The notes beneath the pieces were generated by a model. That model did no database searches and was not told where the DNA came from. It worked only from the letters and a program-made list of their open reading frames with translations. From Opitutaceae bacterium (lineage in GTDB: Bacteria > Verrucomicrobiota > Verrucomicrobiia > Opitutales > Opitutaceae), in NCBI GenBank assembly GCA_009919985.1, contig RGAX01000016.1, forward strand, positions 1 through 22,665: a stretch of DNA of 22,665 nucleotides. The letters are read 5' to 3'. This document shows, in pieces, positions 8,901-15,006 of the stretch. Each line of letters opens with the position of its first letter. The first letter of the stretch is position 1. The position numbers and the translations under genes are program-made.

Positions 8901-9408
8901 CCCAGGCGGTGTTGACGCCGCCGCTGTTGGCGCCGACTGAGCTGCCTAGGCCGCCGGAGAGGCCGCGGATGCGATTGGCTCGTTGGGGATCACTGGCGGT
9001 TTTATCAGAAACGCTGCCGTTTTGATCCTTGGAAATCAGGGTGAAGTTGGCCGTGCCCTCCGTGCTAGCTTCATATTTGAACACGTCGTTCATATCGAGC
9101 ACGGCGGTGTCGATCATCTGTTGCTTGGTGACGACGGTCACGGAGGCGAAAACATCTTCCAACTTCGTGTTGAGGCGAGTGCCGGACATCGTGTTGGTCG
9201 CTTGGTAGCCTTTGTCGTCGGATACGACTTTGAAGGGGGATATCACTACGATCTCTTCTTTCTTTGGCTCCGCTGTATCCTCGGCGGTCTTTTTCGTCGT
9301 GGTTGCGACTTGGGCGTAGAGGCCTGCGCTTAACAATGCCAAGGCGGTGGCGGTATGGATGCTGTGCTTCATGGCACGCTCTATCGGGTTTTTACTTTGG
9401 TGGGTCAT
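5959..9408 (-). CDS. TonB-dependent receptor, large Verrucomicrobia-type, copy 1
   Basis: This outer-membrane active transporter probably imports oligosaccharides with energy from TonB-ExbBD. Seen over 1149 residues: an N-terminal signal peptide (hydrophobic core about 19-30, cleavage near YAQ), a TonB-box-like EEIVVISPF (51-59), and a plug domain from about 75 to 240. The plug carries TVVTKQQM, FKYEASTEGT, a Gly/Ser-rich loop and VEISRGPNSSLFG. A long beta-barrel follows, with a typical hydrophobic C-terminal strand (RRFVLSMSFNL). No SusD-like lipoprotein gene adjoins it, as is usual outside Bacteroidota. The stated ATG is favoured over Met13 (9372) because it lies exactly 99 bases from the operator, as in copy 2, and both starts share a TTTA(A)CC-ATG context. 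Copy 2 is a full-length paralogue; the extracellular loops differ, which suggests different ligands. Regulation by the LacI protein is inferred from the operator. Confidence 0.96.
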   Translation of the reverse strand: MTHQSKNPIERAMKHSIHTATALALLSAGLYAQVATTTKKTAEDTAEPKKEEIVVISPFKVVSDDKGYQATNTMSGTRLNTKLEDVFASVTVVTKQQMIDTAVLDMNDVFKYEASTEGTANFTLISKDQNGSVSDKTASDPQRANRIRGLSGGLGSSVGANSGGVNTAWGNFQSNGSIPFDLYNVEAVEISRGPNSSLFGIGQPNGTVNVVPTQANPQRFSFGATLRVDDWGGSRESVNVNQPIIPNKLAIRVAAVNEEKGFTRKPASEKIHREFVSVLALPTKTTTIRFSAEDYHNKNRRPGSITPIETISSWKDNGRPTWDPTTSTITYQNGNKLGPIAVGAEGGLPTAGGLPIGLGTVSTSQPVLWFDNNGPQYFTVQRTANPITGTALPSPYTVNSELRYITTGGYVQRYQGQTGALGLPLYAPNRIGDKSVYDWSSINVVGANHEVGKARTMSAELEQVIINTPSHLLAFRGGWFRQDFRNERSNWLDSNITINLDVNTKLLDGKPNPYFLRPYVETTSPNPGYLISIQDIQNSDLTYQFTPHALPKWLSWIGQQRIAGHAEISRADATSWNTAPYFSDPAQVVNWSNYTASNLKLASNTHEIAHRFYLGGANNDPRVQYGAYPEDDASGTYALNWYNNKTQQWVSESSKVSRLEQSGNHSRGRTELRSLSASEQGFFFKDRLVTTVGYRKDRVRSRTGAGTVIDPVTGLVSYAPNVLFPTDWFYSTGETKTYGAVLKATKWLSFSGGYSDSVNPRPVFYELDTLERVKDPHGFTKEYGVNFNLIEGKLYLKINRYTTKTLGDQGTGIRTLGNRTLDSLLGRNQSNNRPGASTLRYFAEETVAARFKFQGITPTAAQSNAAVAKFMNVTPDMLDVLMRDYGSRINTVDSCDTSSRGYELEMTYNPTRNWRIKLTGSKSSAKDDKIGTKIYDYWVNNVPFWSGLRYDSVAGNGDGKGPQWWSTQINTVFNQYLPNASLGVNNDTTIWANRLYTTEYMATYQNLAANVGKPRTQEREYHFATVTNYDFTRGLLKNFNIGGAVRWESQASIGFLAAAPETSGPFQGAVLKLDNDKPVYDEARAYFDFSAGYRFKLYGGRIESKLQLNIQNAFEGGRLQAIAVNPDGKPYAYRIVDPRRFVLSMSFNL

Positions 9409-9464
9409 GGTAAAGAATCTCGGGGTGAACGCCGTAGGGGTACGACGCGCAGATCTAGGGGTTG

Positions 9465-9496
9465 ATTAAGCCAAATGAATTAGCGGGGGTTGTCAG
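9465..9496 (-). promoter_or_regulatory. Candidate promoter of the first TonB receptor gene
   Basis: On the - strand CTGACA (9491-9496) is a candidate -35 element and CTTAAT (9465-9470) a candidate -10, with a 20-base spacer that is longer than the usual 17. The support is comparative: TGACA lies 12 bases from the operator edge here and in the second receptor gene, in otherwise dissimilar sequence. An mRNA start near 9458 would leave a leader of about 50 bases. Confidence 0.3.
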
Positions 9497-9507
9497 CCCT
9501 CATGCGT

Positions 9508-9520
9508 TGCAAGCGTTGCA
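9508..9520. promoter_or_regulatory. LacI-family operator upstream of the first receptor gene
   Basis: TGCAAGCGTTGCA is an inverted repeat (TGCAA / TTGCA around GCG), the symmetric layout with a central CG that LacI/GalR proteins bind. The same 13 bases recur at 13206-13218 beside the LacI gene, and the distance to the receptor start codon is identical (99 bases). An extra half-site GCGTTGCA precedes it at 9504-9511, giving two tandem GCGTTGCA units. The candidate -35 begins 11 bases downstream, so a bound repressor could block RNA polymerase. Confidence 0.85.
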
Positions 9521-9607
9521 GAAACGACGCAAGATTGAATTCACACTTGGGGTCGCGGGCTGTGATTGCGAGAGTTTTTGGGCGCTCCACCCGGGCGAGC
9601 TGGGCAT

Positions 9608-9669
9608 AAAAAAACCAGCGTTGGTTTCTATAGTTCTCGGTTGTGACGAGAACATGAAACCAACGCTGG
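9608..9669 (-). terminator. Two-tier rho-independent terminator of the second TonB receptor gene
   Basis: On the - strand a 14-bp perfect stem (CCAGCGTTGGTTTC at 9656-9669, with its complement at 9615-9628) encloses an internal loop (AT against TATA) and a second perfect 7-bp stem (9647-9653 with 9633-9639) with a 7-base loop. Seven T follow at once (9608-9614). It is strong and directional, since no T-run lies on the other side. It lies about 60 bases past the receptor stop and insulates the downstream operator and promoter of the first receptor gene. Confidence 0.92.
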
Positions 9670-9683
9670 CGTACGAAACATAG

Positions 9684-9712
9684 CCGGTGGGTCTATCCCA
9701 AAGACCGACCGG
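9684..9712. repeat. Stem-loop just after the second receptor gene
   Basis: CCGGTGGGTCT (9684-9694) pairs with AGACCGACCGG (9702-9712) with one mismatch, around a 7-base loop. It lies 16 bases past the receptor stop and before the two-tier terminator. No T-run follows, so a 3' stabilising or processing hairpin is more likely than a terminator. Confidence 0.55.
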
Positions 9713-9728
9713 TTAGGATGGATTTACC

Positions 9729-12700
9729 TTAGAGGTCGAAGGTGGTGCTAAGGATAAATTGCCGTGGATTGATGATGCGGTAGGCGTAGGGATTGCCGTC
9801 CGGATTCACGCCCACAGCTTGCAGGCGACCGTCTTCGAGGACGTCTTTCACGTTGAGTTGGACCTTGGCGCGGATTTTGTCGCGCCACATTTTGAATTTA
9901 TAGCCGGCGGACAAGTCGACGTAGTAGCGGGCCTTGTCCCAGTAGGGCTTGTTGTTGTCGAGGAAGAGAACGGTGCCTTGGTAGGGGCCGCTCGTCTCAG
10001 GCGCGGCTGCGCCGAAACCGATCGAGGCTTTGCTTTCCCAGCGGACCGCGCCACCGACGTTGAAGTTTTTCAACATGCCGGAGGAGAAATCGTAATTGCT
10101 GAGCGCGGCGAAACGGTATTCGCGGATCTGGGAGCGGGGACGACCGGCGTTGGTCGCTGCGGCCCAATAGGGTCCGTATTGATCGCCGAGGTAGCGCGTC
10201 TCTGGGGTGCGCGTATCGTTGACCGGAATGGTATCCCACCAGAGGTTGCCCTTGCCGTCGCCGGGGGTGATGTCGCTGCGGAGGGAGGTCCAGACGGGAA
10301 TGCGCGTTTGCCACCAGTTATAGATCGCAGGGGAAACCTTGTCGTCTTGGGCGCTGGTTTTTGAACCAGTGAACTTGATACGCCAATTCCTCGTGGGATT
10401 ATAGGTGGCTTCGAGGTCGTAGCCCTTCGAGGAGACGTCGGTGGTGCCGACGGTCTGGGGTTGGCTGGGGCCGGAATAGACGAGGCGGTTATACATCTCG
10501 TCCGAGAGGCCCATCAACTTGGCGACAGCGGGATCAAGTTGGGCGGCGGTGGGGCTGGTGATGCCTTGGGCCGCGAGACGACCACGGGCGATTTGCGTGG
10601 CGAAATAACGGAAGGACGAAGTCTGGATGTTGTTATTGCCGTCGGGACGACCTTCCATGTCGAGGTAGCGATTGCCGAGCGTGCCGACCTCGCTGCCGCG
10701 CGAATCGAGCTCCTTAGTGGTGAAGCGATTGATGCGCACGTTGAGTTTGCCTTGGAGGGCCGTGAAGCTGATCCCGTATTCCGTCGAGTAACCGTGCGGG
10801 TTCGGGACGTTGCCCGCGCTGTCGACGGCTTGACGCACGGTCTGAGGTGCGAAGCTGTCGCCCTTATTGTAGTGGAAATTCAACCACTTGGTGGCTTTGA
10901 GCACAGCGCCGTAGGTCTTGGTGTCGCCGGCTTGGTCAACCCAGCCGGGAAGATTGATGACGGTGCCCGAGGGAGAAACGTAGCCGAGCGCTGGGCCGAA
11001 GATGTTGGTGTTGGAGAGGTCGGCGAGGCCGGTGGAGGAATTAACAAAAGCGCCGGCGCCGGTGCGGGAGCGTTGACGGTCGCGGCGGTAGCCGGCGGTC
11101 ACGACGAAGCGATCATTAAAAAAGAAACTTTGAGCGGTGGCGTTGAGCGTGCGGGTTTCCGTGCGTTGGCGAGCACCTTGGCCGTTGTTGAGTTGGCTGG
11201 TGACGGTCACGGGCTCGTTGGTCCAATTGCCCGTGGCGTTATTGTACCAGTTGAGGTTGTAGGTGCCGTTGATGTCTTGGCTGGCGGAGGGAGCGTAATC
11301 GATGTTTTGGCTTTGGGCATCACCTAGGTAGTAGCGCTGGGCGATGTTTTGGGTGCCGATGCGATTGCTCTTCGTGATGAAGCTATTATCGGACGTGACG
11401 CGGGCGGCGGAGGTGTAGCCGGTGTTATCGTAGCGGTTGACTTCCGCATGGGTGCCGAGGCGTTGCTGGCCAATCCAGTTAAGCCAACGTGGCATGCTGG
11501 AAGGTGTGAATTGATAGGCCAAGTCGGCGGATTGGATCGCGCTTTCTTGCACGCGGCGGGTGCGGCTAGGCGAGGTGGCTTGGAGGAAAGGGCGCTTGAA
11601 GTTAGGGTTGGCCGTACCGTCGAGGCGTTTCTCGTTCACATCGACGTAGATGACGGACTCGAGGTTATCGATCGCGCCGTCGACATCGTTTACAAATTTT
11701 TGTTGGAAGGCGCCGACGCGGGCAGCGACTAGGTGGGTCGAGGTGTTGACGATAATCTGCTCGAGCTCGGCGCTGTAGGTATCCGCTTTGTCGCTACCGT
11801 GATTGGGCGCCACGACGTTGACGGAAGACCAGTCGTAGATGGATTTATCGGCCGTGCCGGGAACCAGATAGAGTGGCAGACCGGTTGTCCCAAGGATGTC
11901 GCGGTTGCGCATGATCGTGGTGCCGCTGGTGAGGTAGCGCAGGTTGCTGTTGCCGCCGGTAAAGGGGTTGGTCGCAACGCCCGTGGTGACGGCATTGTTG
12001 GTCTTCATGACGGTGAAGTCCTTGATCGCGTTATTTTCGACGTAGACGGTCGGGTGGGCGTAGAAACCATTATAGCCGCCGATGAGGCCGTAGGGCAGGA
12101 GGGAGTCGTTGGTGATCGCGGCGCTCTTGGTGCCGTTGGAGTAAGTGACGACTTGAGTGGTCGGATCCCAAGTGGGGCTGCCTTGAGCTTTCCATTCGGT
12201 AGTGGTGTCGCGCGGGGTGATCGAGTTCGGCCGGCGGTAGTCGTTGGCGTAGTGCTCGGCGGAGGCCTTGATCGTGGTTTTTTTGAAAGGACGGGCCAGC
12301 ACTGTGGCGAATTCACGCTGGATGCGCTCGGAGGCGGGCTTGCGGGTGTACCCTTTGCTTTCGTTGACCGCGGCGACGCGGATGGCGAGTTTGTTGGTCA
12401 CGAGCGGTTGGTTAACGTTAAAACTTTCACGGTGACCGCCCCAATCATCGGCGCGCAGGGTCGCGTTGAAGGAGAAGCGTTCGGGGTTAGCCTCGGTGGG
12501 CACGACGTTGACGGTGCCGGAGGCGGCGCCGAGACCGAAGAGATTGGAATTGGGGCCGCGGGAAATTTCGATGGCGGCGACGTTATAAAGATCGAAAGGG
12601 ATCGAGTTGTTGCTGGTGAAATTGCCGAAAGCGGTGTTTGCGCCGCCGGCACTTTGGCCGGCCGTACTGATGCCGCGGATGCGGTTAGATTGCTGGGGGT

Positions 12701-13106
12701 TCGACTGGACTTGGTCGTTAACGCCACCGGAGCGGTTGCGGTTGAAAGTAGTAAAGTTTTCCGTGCCCTCGGTGCTGGCCTCGTACTTAAACACGTCGTT
12801 GATATCGAGCGCGGCCGTATCGAGCATCTGCTGCTTGGTGACGACGGTGATCGACGCTCCGAGGTCCTCGAGCTTGGAGTTGAGGCGTGTGCCGGAAAGG
12901 GTGTTAAGAGCTTGGTAACCGCGATCATCCGCCACGACGGAGAAGGGCGAGATCACGATAACTTCCTCCTTAGATGGAACTGCAGGTGTGCTGGTGGGCG
13001 CTTTATTTTGGGCGGTTTGGGCAAAAAGCTGCGTGCTAGCAAGCAACGCGGCGGTCACGGCGAGCGTGAGGCGCCGGTTGGTGGTGGTTTGGTTATAGCT
13101 TTGCAT
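9729..13106 (-). CDS. TonB-dependent receptor, large Verrucomicrobia-type, copy 2
   Basis: This is the 1125-residue paralogue of the receptor at 5959-9408, with the same predicted role in outer-membrane uptake of oligosaccharides. Seen: a signal peptide (NRRLTLAVTAALLASTQLFAQ region, cleavage near residue 30), a Pro/Thr-rich linker, the TonB-box-like EEVIVISPF (47-55), a plug with SGTRLNSKLEDLGASI, TVVTKQQM, FKYEASTEGT and IEISRGPNSNLFG, and a barrel ending in RQFILSTTFDL. The plug and the last barrel strands match copy 1 closely, while the loops between barrel strands diverge. The gene is divergent from the LacI gene, and their start codons are 114 bases apart with the shared operator between. 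It has its own terminator (9608-9669), so the two receptor genes are probably separate transcripts under the same repressor. No SusD partner is visible. Confidence 0.96.
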   Translation of the reverse strand: MQSYNQTTTNRRLTLAVTAALLASTQLFAQTAQNKAPTSTPAVPSKEEVIVISPFSVVADDRGYQALNTLSGTRLNSKLEDLGASITVVTKQQMLDTAALDINDVFKYEASTEGTENFTTFNRNRSGGVNDQVQSNPQQSNRIRGISTAGQSAGGANTAFGNFTSNNSIPFDLYNVAAIEISRGPNSNLFGLGAASGTVNVVPTEANPERFSFNATLRADDWGGHRESFNVNQPLVTNKLAIRVAAVNESKGYTRKPASERIQREFATVLARPFKKTTIKASAEHYANDYRRPNSITPRDTTTEWKAQGSPTWDPTTQVVTYSNGTKSAAITNDSLLPYGLIGGYNGFYAHPTVYVENNAIKDFTVMKTNNAVTTGVATNPFTGGNSNLRYLTSGTTIMRNRDILGTTGLPLYLVPGTADKSIYDWSSVNVVAPNHGSDKADTYSAELEQIIVNTSTHLVAARVGAFQQKFVNDVDGAIDNLESVIYVDVNEKRLDGTANPNFKRPFLQATSPSRTRRVQESAIQSADLAYQFTPSSMPRWLNWIGQQRLGTHAEVNRYDNTGYTSAARVTSDNSFITKSNRIGTQNIAQRYYLGDAQSQNIDYAPSASQDINGTYNLNWYNNATGNWTNEPVTVTSQLNNGQGARQRTETRTLNATAQSFFFNDRFVVTAGYRRDRQRSRTGAGAFVNSSTGLADLSNTNIFGPALGYVSPSGTVINLPGWVDQAGDTKTYGAVLKATKWLNFHYNKGDSFAPQTVRQAVDSAGNVPNPHGYSTEYGISFTALQGKLNVRINRFTTKELDSRGSEVGTLGNRYLDMEGRPDGNNNIQTSSFRYFATQIARGRLAAQGITSPTAAQLDPAVAKLMGLSDEMYNRLVYSGPSQPQTVGTTDVSSKGYDLEATYNPTRNWRIKFTGSKTSAQDDKVSPAIYNWWQTRIPVWTSLRSDITPGDGKGNLWWDTIPVNDTRTPETRYLGDQYGPYWAAATNAGRPRSQIREYRFAALSNYDFSSGMLKNFNVGGAVRWESKASIGFGAAAPETSGPYQGTVLFLDNNKPYWDKARYYVDLSAGYKFKMWRDKIRAKVQLNVKDVLEDGRLQAVGVNPDGNPYAYRIINPRQFILSTTFDL

Positions 13107-13163
13107 GGTTAAAATCAGGGATTACGCGCGCTCGTATATACGGGGCTTAGCGCAGGGGTTCTC

Positions 13164-13194
13164 ATTACTTTGTTACGCTTTACGATTGTGTCAT
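13164..13194 (-). promoter_or_regulatory. Candidate promoter of the second TonB receptor gene
   Basis: On the - strand ATGACA (13189-13194) is a candidate -35 and AGTAAT (13164-13169) a candidate -10, with a 19-base spacer. The -35 is placed as in the first receptor gene relative to operator and start codon, which is the main support. The hexamers are only partial matches to the sigma-70 consensus. Confidence 0.3.
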
Positions 13195-13205
13195 GTCTTT
13201 CGTGA

Positions 13206-13218
13206 TGCAAGCGTTGCA
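13206..13218. promoter_or_regulatory. LacI-family operator between the second receptor gene and the LacI gene
   Basis: An exact second copy of TGCAAGCGTTGCA; the inverted repeat extends here to ATGCAA-GCG-TTGCAT (13205-13219). It lies 99 bases before the receptor start on the - strand and only 2 bases before the ATG of the LacI gene on the + strand. A protein bound here could therefore control the receptor and also repress its own gene, either as a block to transcription or, if the mRNA is leaderless, at the promoter itself. Confidence 0.87.
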
Positions 13219-13220
13219 TA

Positions 13221-14264
13221 ATGTCCGAAAAACCGTCGCTCAACACCCTAGCCAAAGTTTGTGGCGTATCGACCTCAACCATCTCTCGCGCGCTCGCTGG
13301 GCATCCGGTTGTTCGGCCCGAGGTGCGCTTGAAGATTGAAGCGGCTGCGCGCAAACACGGCTACCAGCGCAACGAACTGGTCGGTAAACTCATGTCTCAT
13401 ATGCGCACGGGCCGCACGCAACAGTTCCTGGGTAACCTCGCGGTGATCCACGTGCCCTCGCCCGGTCAACCAAGGTTGTTGCCGGCGCAGCGCAGCATTA
13501 TGGCCGGCGCGGCTTCGCGAGCGAAAGAACTCCGGTTTCAGCTTTATGAATTTAGCGCGGGACTAGACGACACGGATACAGCTAATTATGCGCGAATGTT
13601 ACACGCCCGTGGCGTGCAAGGTGTGATTTTTCTCTATACGGAGCCTACGGGATTGATGGCCGATTTTCCGTGGTCTGAATTCGCCACGCTCGAAATTGAT
13701 TACGGGCAACTCGAGCCCGTGTTGCATACAGTCTGTTTGGATCACTACGGCACGATGACACGGGCACTCGCTCAATTACAGTCGCTAGGGTATCGCCGCA
13801 TCGGCTTGTTTATGAAAAATTTTAAGGACCAGCGCATCGCCTACAAATGGTCGAGCGCGTTTACCTCGTTCCAATCGCACGGTTCCAAAATTGGTGAAAT
13901 CCCGCTGCTGATTAACGAATCCCTAGATCAAGCGCTCTTCGAGCGATGGTATCGCAAGTACGAGCCGGATGTAGTTATCGGCCACATGGACGAGGCCTTG
14001 GACTGGCTTGAGCAGGCTGGGGTAAACGTGCCACGCGATACAGCGTTCTTCAATCTTAGTTGGACTGAGCGCAAGCGCCCTTGTGCGGGGCTTGATCTGC
14101 GCTTGGAATTACAAGGTGAAGTCGCCGCTGAAACGATCATCTCGCAAATCCAGCGTGGAGAGCGCGGCCTGCCGTTAGATCCGCGCACCATCATGGTGCG
14201 CGGACATTGGGTTGACGGCCCCACCTTACGAGAACCCACGGGGAAGCGAGCGCGTGGCGACTAA
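13221..14264 (+). CDS. LacI/GalR-family transcriptional repressor
   Basis: It probably represses the receptor genes and itself until a sugar breakdown product binds. Seen over 347 residues: an N-terminal helix-turn-helix (about 6-25, SLNTLAKVCGVSTSTISRAL), the hinge helix NELVGKLMSHMR (51-62), and a periplasmic-binding-protein-like effector domain (about 70-335) with the usual C-terminal EVAAETIISQIQRG segment. The two specificity positions of the recognition helix (Tyr-Gln in E. coli LacI) are Thr18-Ser19 here. The start is fixed: the frame upstream closes with a TGA at 13203, the HTH begins at residue 6, and the next possible starts would cut into it. No Shine-Dalgarno is possible in the usual place, because the operator fills it. 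The ligand is not readable from sequence. The small gene at 14313 follows on the same strand after 48 bases and may be co-transcribed. Confidence 0.95.
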   Translation: MSEKPSLNTLAKVCGVSTSTISRALAGHPVVRPEVRLKIEAAARKHGYQRNELVGKLMSHMRTGRTQQFLGNLAVIHVPSPGQPRLLPAQRSIMAGAASRAKELRFQLYEFSAGLDDTDTANYARMLHARGVQGVIFLYTEPTGLMADFPWSEFATLEIDYGQLEPVLHTVCLDHYGTMTRALAQLQSLGYRRIGLFMKNFKDQRIAYKWSSAFTSFQSHGSKIGEIPLLINESLDQALFERWYRKYEPDVVIGHMDEALDWLEQAGVNVPRDTAFFNLSWTERKRPCAGLDLRLELQGEVAAETIISQIQRGERGLPLDPRTIMVRGHWVDGPTLREPTGKRARGD

Positions 14265-14312
14265 AAAAGCGAGAGAACTGGCATCGTCGCGTAAATATGT
14301 TTTCGTGGGTTC

Positions 14313-14978
14313 ATGCGATTTAACTCCAGTTGGAAACTCTCTATTTTCATTATCGCTTTCTGCCCTTTTTTAACGCGAGCCGCTGAGTCCGCGATGTGGA
14401 AAATTGAGCAGATGCCCGGCGGCACCAGCTCAGTGCGTGACGGCACACTCGAGATTTTTGATGCCGCGGGTTGCACCGCATGGTGGAGCGAGCGGCTGAC
14501 AGCCCCGGTCGAGATTAGCTATGAGGTGACGGTCGTAGATCACGGCGGCCCCCAAGACCGTCTCTCTGATCTGAACTGCTTTTGGATGGCGCAAGACCCG
14601 CGCTCGACAGCGGCACCCTTTGCGCCAAGGCAAATCCGCAGCGGAAAATTTTCTGATTACGATTCACTTCTGACCTACTACGTCGGCTACGGTGGAAACA
14701 ACAACAAGACAACGCGCTTTCGCCGCTATGACGGCACAGCGGCGCGGCCATTGCTGCCGGAGCATGATTTGAGCGATAAGAAATTCTTACTCGTGGCCAA
14801 CCATACCTACAAAATCCGCCTCGTGGCCCGTGACGGCCAGGCTGAGTTTTATCGAGACGGGGAAAAAATATTCACCTTTCGCGATCCCGCTCCGCTGCAA
14901 AGCGGTTGGTTCGCAATTCGCACGGTGCGTAGTCACCTCGTGGTAAAAAATCTCAAGATCCAGCAGCCGGCGCCTTAA
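14313..14978 (+). CDS. Secreted DUF6250-like beta-sandwich protein
   Basis: This small secreted protein (221 residues) probably binds or cuts carbohydrate. Seen: a Sec signal peptide (about 1-23, ending FLTRA), then a mostly beta-strand sequence. It contains GCTAWWSERL, a strand pair ISYEVTVVDHGGPQDRLSDLNCFWMAQDPR, a charged loop GGNNNKTTRFRRYD, and a closing pattern typical of jelly-roll domains (YKIRLVARDGQAEFYRDGEKIF, then GWFAIRT near the end). From memory this matches DUF6250, a family related to the DUF1080/concanavalin-like sandwich proteins found in polysaccharide loci of Bacteroidota and Verrucomicrobiota; I could not check this. No catalytic residue can be named. It lies 48 bases after the LacI gene on the same strand and converges on the sulfatase operon, whose last stop is 28 bases away. 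Confidence 0.88.
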   Translation: MRFNSSWKLSIFIIAFCPFLTRAAESAMWKIEQMPGGTSSVRDGTLEIFDAAGCTAWWSERLTAPVEISYEVTVVDHGGPQDRLSDLNCFWMAQDPRSTAAPFAPRQIRSGKFSDYDSLLTYYVGYGGNNNKTTRFRRYDGTAARPLLPEHDLSDKKFLLVANHTYKIRLVARDGQAEFYRDGEKIFTFRDPAPLQSGWFAIRTVRSHLVVKNLKIQQPAP

Positions 14979-14995
14979 GTTTCAAAACTAGCGCC
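14969..14995. terminator. Possible weak hairpin between convergent genes
   Basis: GGCGC (14969-14973) and GCGCC (14991-14995) flank an inner AGTTT-CA-AAACT repeat (14978-14989). Together they make an interrupted stem that spans the end of the DUF6250-like gene and the gap before the convergent sulfatase. There is no T-run on either side. A bidirectional terminator is possible but weakly supported. Confidence 0.3.
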
Positions 14996-15006
14996 AAAGC
15001 ACACGG

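Larger units (their letters stand above)
9409..9728. other. Intergenic region between the two TonB receptor genes
   Basis: The only gene-free stretch above 300 bases. From right to left it holds the stem-loop after the second receptor gene (9684-9712), the two-tier terminator (9608-9669), the operator (9508-9520) and the candidate promoter (9465-9496) of the first receptor gene, then a leader to the start at 9408. I see no small gene or RNA gene. A 73-codon open frame on the + strand (9462-9683) runs through the operator and terminator and is not credible. Confidence 0.8.

Noticed and set aside
9370..9372. Met13 as the start of the first TonB receptor
   Set aside because: It would make a tidy signal peptide, but the upstream ATG keeps the 99-base distance to the operator and the TTTA(A)CC-ATG context shared with copy 2. 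It remains a weaker alternative.
9462..9683. Small + strand frame (73 codons) in the gap between the receptor genes
   Set aside because: It runs through the operator and the whole two-tier terminator and has no ribosome-binding site or familiar sequence.
10461..11327. Open frame of 288 codons on the + strand opposite the same receptor gene
   Set aside because: Same reason: a low-complexity Gly/Ala/Glu/Val shadow without domain features, fully inside a confident gene.
11733..13112. Long open frame (459 codons) on the + strand opposite the second TonB receptor gene
   Set aside because: It is a shadow of a GC-rich gene: composition is dominated by Gly, Val, Asp and Ala with no recognisable domain, and the - strand frame is an unmistakable receptor with signal peptide, plug and barrel end.
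13158..13186. TTCTCA / TACGAT as the promoter of the LacI gene
   Set aside because: Each hexamer matches only 4 of 6 consensus bases and there is no comparative support, so it was not listed as a feature.
13115..13354. 79-codon frame on the - strand across the LacI start
   Set aside because: It covers the operator and the LacI helix-turn-helix on the opposite strand and has no features of a real gene.
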